From assembly GCA_028718525.1 (NCBI GenBank), contig JAQULP010000002.1:88071-152070 (forward strand): DNA of 64,000 bases, read 5' to 3'. Both the position numbers and the translations under genes were made by a program. A model generated the notes under the pieces. The model saw only the letters and a program-made list of their open reading frames with translations. It was not told the DNA's origin and searched no databases. The stretch is from Sulfuricurvum sp. (GTDB lineage: Bacteria; Campylobacterota; Campylobacteria; Campylobacterales; Sulfurimonadaceae). Positions 59,953 through 64,000 of the stretch are shown in pieces. Position 1 is the first letter of the stretch. Each line of letters begins with the position of its first letter.

Positions 59953-61042
59953 GATAGTACTGGGGATAGTGATATGCGGCGCGGTAGTATGGGGCGAGGC
60001 ATTTCGATGGAGCGTTGTGGAATCTCCACGGGAACTTTATGTCAATCAAAGTGCCGTGATACGCTATGAATGTGCATTTGAAAACAGTGCGGGGGATTAT
60101 ACGATCGTCTTTAAACCAAGCAGTACCGAGATTTACGATGCGGAAGTTTTGACACAAACCGATCGGGTGATCAACGGGAAGCGTATTCAGACGTTTGATA
60201 TCCTGATCACCCCAAAACGGGAGGGGAGCGTAACGATCACCCTGGATGCGTTGATTCGTCACACCACGTTTGCTTCGATCGAAAACGCGACCATCGGGCG
60301 CGATAACGTCAAAAAATACGATTTTAACGATGAAAAAGCGATTTTACCTACCGTGACCATCAATGCAAAAGCGAACAGTGCGGCATTGACCGGTAAGATT
60401 GCTTTTTTGCTCAGTGCCGACCGTCGCAGTGTCCGCGCCCATGAACCGGTTCATGTGAGCCTGATGATCCAAGGATCGGGGAATCTCGATCACTATACGC
60501 CGATCGATTTAAATATCAGCGGCGTCAAGGTATTTGCTGAACCTCCGCAAAAAAATATAACCCCCTCCGTAGACGGATATGAGGGGGAGATACGTCAAGA
60601 GTTTGCTTTGGTCGCCGAAAAAAGTTATACGATCCCTCCGCTATCTTTGACGATCTTCGATACGGGCGCAGGGAAGATGAAAACACTGACGGCACCGATG
60701 ATCCGAATCGAAGTGGAAGAGGGGTATGAGCCTCTGAATCTACTCGATCCTCCCGACTTGAGTGATTATGCGACACTGAAACGGTACGGGATGTATACGG
60801 CATTGGTACTTTTGGGGATCGTTTTAGGCGAAGGTGCACGGTGGGTGTGGAAATATCGTCCGCGCCGCCAGAGCAGAGGGTTTTGGGAACAGGCGTCCAG
60901 TGTGAAAGAGCTGACGATCCTTTTAGCGTTAAGCGGAGAGAAACGTTATGACCCAATCATCGCCGAGCTTGAAGCGGGGACGATGAGCTTAAGCGAAGCC
61001 AAAAAGAAACTAAGTCACACTACGCGAAAGGTAACAGCATGA
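59933..61042 (+). CDS. BatD-like secreted protein
   Basis: A 369-residue protein with a signal peptide (LGRIVLGIVICGAVVWGEA), beta-rich extracytoplasmic region, one transmembrane helix (~285-305, MYTALVLLGIVLGEGARW) and a short cytoplasmic tail. This is the BatD (oxygen-tolerance) pattern, shorter than typical BatD (~500-600 residues). It overlaps the MoxR gene by four bases (ATGA). Confidence 0.85.
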   Translation: MRRSLGRIVLGIVICGAVVWGEAFRWSVVESPRELYVNQSAVIRYECAFENSAGDYTIVFKPSSTEIYDAEVLTQTDRVINGKRIQTFDILITPKREGSVTITLDALIRHTTFASIENATIGRDNVKKYDFNDEKAILPTVTINAKANSAALTGKIAFLLSADRRSVRAHEPVHVSLMIQGSGNLDHYTPIDLNISGVKVFAEPPQKNITPSVDGYEGEIRQEFALVAEKSYTIPPLSLTIFDTGAGKMKTLTAPMIRIEVEEGYEPLNLLDPPDLSDYATLKRYGMYTALVLLGIVLGEGARWVWKYRPRRQSRGFWEQASSVKELTILLALSGEKRYDPIIAELEAGTMSLSEAKKKLSHTTRKVTA

Positions 61043-61986
61043 TTGATATAATAAATAAAATACGCTCTGAAGTCTCCAAAGTGGTCATCGGCCAGGAAAA
61101 AATGGTCGACGGATTGTTGATCGGATTGTTGTGCGAAGGGCATATCCTGATTGAGGGGATCCCGGGGCTGGCCAAAACAACAACGGTTAAAGCACTCTCC
61201 GAAACCTTGGGTCTCGGGTTTAAACGGGTTCAATTTACCCCCGATTTGCTTCCGGGGGATATTTTGGGGGCTGAGGTCTATGATCCGCAAAACAATACGT
61301 TCAAGATCAAAAAAGGGCCTATTTTTACCAATCTTCTCCTTGCCGATGAGATCAACCGCGCTCCGGCGAAGGTACAGTCGGCACTTCTGGAAGTGATGCA
61401 GGAGAGACAGGTGACGCTCGGGGATGAGAGCTTCAAACTGGCGCTGCCGTTTCTCGTTATGGCGACGCAGAACCCGATTGAAAACGAGGGGGTTTATCCT
61501 CTTCCCGAAGCGCAACTCGATCGTTTCATGCTTAAAATAACGGTTGGGTATAACACCGCCGAAGAGGAACTCTCCATCGCCCGTCGTGTCGCCTCCGCCA
61601 GCGCCGAGACGATTGAAGCGGTAATCGATACCGATACGCTGTTACGGTTGAAAGAGGCTGTAAAACAGGTGCATATCGATGAAGAGGTCGAACGGTATAT
61701 GATCAGCCTCGTTCAGGCGACGCGCGAACCTGAACATTTCGGACTCCAGTCGATTAAGCGGTATCTTCAATTCGGAGCCAGCCCCCGTGTGAGTATCGAT
61801 ATGTTTAAAGCGGTACGGGCGGTAGCGTTTTTACGAGGGAAAGATTTTGTCACCCCAAGCGATATCGCATCAATCGTGAAAGAGCTGATGCGTCACCGCA
61901 TCGTATTGAGTTATGAAGCGGAAGCCGAAGGTATTTTTGTGGATGACTTGATTGAACAGATTATCAAAGCCGTACCGATCCCGTAA
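61039..61986 (+). CDS. MoxR-family AAA+ ATPase
   Basis: A 315-residue AAA+ protein of the MoxR group with the group's Walker A GIPGLAKTT, Walker B LLADEINRAP, sensor 1 MATQNPIENEG and the sensor 2 arginine region (ASPRVSID). MoxR ATPases act as chaperones for metal insertion or complex assembly with vWA partners. It overlaps DUF58 by one base. Confidence 0.95.
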   Translation: MIDIINKIRSEVSKVVIGQEKMVDGLLIGLLCEGHILIEGIPGLAKTTTVKALSETLGLGFKRVQFTPDLLPGDILGAEVYDPQNNTFKIKKGPIFTNLLLADEINRAPAKVQSALLEVMQERQVTLGDESFKLALPFLVMATQNPIENEGVYPLPEAQLDRFMLKITVGYNTAEEELSIARRVASASAETIEAVIDTDTLLRLKEAVKQVHIDEEVERYMISLVQATREPEHFGLQSIKRYLQFGASPRVSIDMFKAVRAVAFLRGKDFVTPSDIASIVKELMRHRIVLSYEAEAEGIFVDDLIEQIIKAVPIP

Positions 61987-62819
61987 TGAAAAACAGCCGT
62001 CATATTCTCCTGAAAGCGCGACGCCAGATTATCGGTGACCGTATCGGTAACAACCCTTCGATGTTCCGGGGAGAGGGATACGATTTTATCGAACTGCGCG
62101 AATACGTCAGCGGAGACGATACCCGTCATATTGACTGGAATATCACTGCCAAAATGCAGCGCCCTTATGTCAAAGTATTTCGCGAAGAGCGCGAACTGAG
62201 TGTTGTGACGGTTGCCATGCTCTCGGGAAGTCTCCATTTTGGAAGTGAACAGTTCAAAATTGAGAGTTTGGCCGAAGCGGTGGCCTTAATCGGCTATTCT
62301 GCGCTGGCGAACGGTGACCTTTTTACCCATATCAATTTTTCCGAAAATTTGCGTGACGAGGTACGGGCCAGCAAAAAACGTTTTGCCGTCGCACAGAGCG
62401 TTGAATCGATTTTGGCTTCGGAATTGATTGGACGGCGGGCAGAACTCACTATAATGGCACAGACCCTGTATAAACGGCTAAAAAGACGTTCGTTGATTAT
62501 CATTCTCGGGGATTTTTTCGAGATACCCGATCTGCGGCTTCTGGCGAGAAAACATGAAGTCGTTGCGGTAGTGGTTCGTGACCGGTTTGAGGAGAAACCT
62601 TCCCCGATGGGATTCAGCGCCCTCATCGATCCGGAAAGCGGAGCCGTTGTGGAAGGGGATTTTAATGCGAGAAGCGTCATGAAATACCATGAGAGGGTTC
62701 GTTCTCATGATGCCGAGCTGTTTGAGCGCTTTCGAAGAGACGGAATCCGCGCAACGAAACTCTATACCGACGGATCGCCTTCGGTGACCCTTCGCCGATT
62801 GTTTGAGGGGAGAATATGA
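61986..62819 (+). CDS. DUF58 protein
   Basis: A 277-residue protein with the DUF58 core GEGYDFIELREYVSGDDTRHIDWN and FREERELSV, always found with MoxR. It lacks the N-terminal membrane helices of larger DUF58 proteins. It overlaps both neighbours, so it is translated with MoxR and the DUF4381-like gene. Confidence 0.92.
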   Translation: MKNSRHILLKARRQIIGDRIGNNPSMFRGEGYDFIELREYVSGDDTRHIDWNITAKMQRPYVKVFREERELSVVTVAMLSGSLHFGSEQFKIESLAEAVALIGYSALANGDLFTHINFSENLRDEVRASKKRFAVAQSVESILASELIGRRAELTIMAQTLYKRLKRRSLIIILGDFFEIPDLRLLARKHEVVAVVVRDRFEEKPSPMGFSALIDPESGAVVEGDFNARSVMKYHERVRSHDAELFERFRRDGIRATKLYTDGSPSVTLRRLFEGRI

Positions 62820-63214
62820 ATCAAATGCCCGATATTCCGGTTAACGATATCGCACCGCTGGTTGAGGTCAATGATTATTCTATCTATCTTTTAATTGGGA
62901 TGGTAGCGGCTGTGGGTATTGTTGGGGTTACTAGCGTGTTCTTCGGTTTGAAAAAATGGCGGGGGCGCCGTTTAAGCGAACGTGCCCAAGCCTATCAGAT
63001 GTTAAAAGCGGTCGATTTGTCCGATCCGAAACGGGCGGCATACCGGATCAGTGAAATCGGACGCCGTTTTGCCTACGATAACGAGCGCACCGAACGGGCC
63101 TATCAGAACCTTTTCGAGCGGCTGGAAGCGTATAAATACGCTTTGAACGTTCAGCCTATTGACGAGGAGACGTTGGGATACTATCGGTTGTATCTTGAGA
63201 TAATCGATGTTTGA
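62816..63214 (+). CDS. Small membrane protein, DUF4381-like
   Basis: A 132-residue protein with one transmembrane helix (~25-45, IYLLIGMVAAVGIVGVTSVF) followed by a helical cytoplasmic region. By position (after DUF58) and layout it is like DUF4381 of Bat loci, but the sequence match is weak. It overlaps both neighbours. Confidence 0.75.
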   Translation: MNQMPDIPVNDIAPLVEVNDYSIYLLIGMVAAVGIVGVTSVFFGLKKWRGRRLSERAQAYQMLKAVDLSDPKRAAYRISEIGRRFAYDNERTERAYQNLFERLEAYKYALNVQPIDEETLGYYRLYLEIIDV

Positions 63215-63947
63215 GGGGCTTTATTTCCAATTTCCGAAGCTCGGTTTTATCCTGTTTTTCTTTTTGGCCTGTGAGGCGCTTTGCCCTTTGCGCGCTAACG
63301 CCCTTTATTTTCCGCGAACCCCCTTTTTTGGTGAAGTCGGGGTCAAATCATCCTTAGCACTTTGGATTTTGAAATGGGCAATGATCACGTTTTTGATTAT
63401 TGCGCTGATGTCGCCTGTGCGGGATCATCCACATGTACGTGGGGATGTCGGGAAGGATATACTGCTGATTCTCGATCCGAAGCTGAGTACGACGGAGGTT
63501 CCGAAGCAGATTGCCGCATTCGTTAATCACCGTCCGAATGAGCGTTTGGCTTTATGGATTCCTGAAAACACCATCGTCCCTCTGACCCATGAACACGAAA
63601 TCCTCAACTCCGTTTTGCTCCAATCACGAAACAATAGTTCTGAAGCCAAGGTTGATCGCCGTATCGAACGGTTTTTTGCCACATCGAAGGAAGGAAAAAA
63701 GTGGATACTCATCTTCACAAACCGGCCGAAATCGTTTATCGAAGCGCTCCCTGAGGGGATCCAAACGGCTATTGTAACACCGGATGAAGAACCCGATTGG
63801 GAAAAAATCCTTGGGCGTTCAAACCCGCCGTTCAGGCTTGAACCGTCCAGGCGCTATTTCGACTATTATTATATCTACCCCCTCTTTTTAGGATTTATGG
63901 CAATGCTGGCCTACTTATACGGACGGTATCAAAAAGGGTTGAAATGA
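63207..63947 (+). CDS. BatA/B-like vWA paralogue lacking the MIDAS motif
   Basis: A 246-residue protein with N-terminal helices (ILFFFLACEALC, then LWILKWAMITFLIIALMS), a vWA-like domain in which D-x-S-x-S is replaced by DPKLST, and a C-terminal helix (YYIYPLFLGFMAMLAYLY). The layout matches BatA, but metal binding is unlikely. It may be a structural partner of the intact vWA proteins. It overlaps the preceding and following genes. Confidence 0.75.
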   Translation: MFEGLYFQFPKLGFILFFFLACEALCPLRANALYFPRTPFFGEVGVKSSLALWILKWAMITFLIIALMSPVRDHPHVRGDVGKDILLILDPKLSTTEVPKQIAAFVNHRPNERLALWIPENTIVPLTHEHEILNSVLLQSRNNSSEAKVDRRIERFFATSKEGKKWILIFTNRPKSFIEALPEGIQTAIVTPDEEPDWEKILGRSNPPFRLEPSRRYFDYYYIYPLFLGFMAMLAYLYGRYQKGLK

Positions 63948-64000
63948 CTTTTTCTCACGGTGAGTTTTTTCTCTGGATGATACCGCCTGTAGCCCTCCTT
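63944..64000 (+). CDS. Start of a further vWA-like (BatA/BatB) gene (3' partial)
   Basis: ATG 63944 overlaps the previous stop (ATGA). The first 19 residues, MTFSHGEFFLWMIPPVALL, look like the N-terminal membrane start of another BatA/BatB protein. The gene runs off the window. Confidence 0.6.
   Translation, partial: MTFSHGEFFLWMIPPVALL

Noticed and set aside
1..64000. CRISPR arrays, insertion sequences, integrases, prophage genes or an origin of replication
   Set aside because: No regularly spaced repeats, transposase- or integrase-like frames, or DnaA-box clusters were seen while reading the window.

Overview
The window looks like chromosome of a free-living Campylobacterota (epsilonproteobacterium), most like the Sulfurimonas/Sulfuricurvum group. 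The grounds are the gpmI-fabG-acpP-fabF-accA run, Campylobacterota-like versions of MurD, MraY, EF-4 and Prs, many c-di-GMP and HDOD signalling proteins, and promoters that mostly show a strong TATAAT box with little or no -35. This placement is an inference from gene content, not from a database search. I see no rRNA, CRISPR array, IS element, prophage or integrase.

Layout. 1-4210: the tail of a degenerate GGDEF-like protein, then a leftward operon (CBS-PAS-GGDEF-EAL protein, acidic small protein, DEDDh exonuclease). 4358-6800: tRNA-Phe and leftward mraY-murD (peptidoglycan). 6856-11771: rightward gpmI, fabG, acpP, fabF, accA (glycolysis and fatty-acid synthesis). 11816-16170: leftward HDOD protein, STAS-CheX fusion, rpe, trpF and a second DEDDh exonuclease. 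16293-22475: rightward rpmB, a potassium channel, argJ, a structured intergenic segment that may be an ncRNA, prs, lepA and a ComF-like gene. 22482-28106: leftward operon of a DASS transporter, a membrane-anchored unknown, a SagB-type flavoprotein and a histidine kinase. 28204-30855: grpE-dnaK behind a perfect sigma-70 promoter overlapped by a HAIR (HspR)-like operator.

31010-36324: membrane REC protein with a His-less HPt, EAL-HDOD protein, SPOR-like membrane protein, proA and an orphan ABC ATPase. 36316-42113: leftward genes for an RRM protein, an S4 protein, CtpA, PurC, PurS, PurQ, a BatD/BatE-like unknown, PlsC and CrcB. 42183-51888: a tiny lipoprotein ORF, PAS-GGDEF-EAL, an ABC-F protein followed by DUF5718/DUF1653/SUI1 genes, a diguanylate cyclase, rhodanese, MntP, polysaccharide deacetylase and a 59-aa membrane protein. 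52024-57424: a haem-c sensor with degenerate GGDEF and intact EAL, a PhnD-PAS-GGDEF protein, tRNA-Lys and tRNA-Glu, and an HD-GYP protein. 57508-64000: a MoxR/Bat (von Willebrand A) operon in an unusual order that runs off the window.

Themes. Six proteins carry domains that should make, break or sense c-di-GMP, and several more belong to related output families (HDOD, CheX, REC). Housekeeping genes sit in tightly overlapping operons (ATGA or TAATG junctions). The least ordinary elements are the haem-c EAL protein, the REC/His-less HPt cluster, the rearranged Bat locus with a vWA domain lacking its MIDAS motif, the long hairpin before fabF, the HAIR-like operator at grpE, the candidate ncRNA before prs, and two very small unannotated membrane/lipoprotein ORFs.
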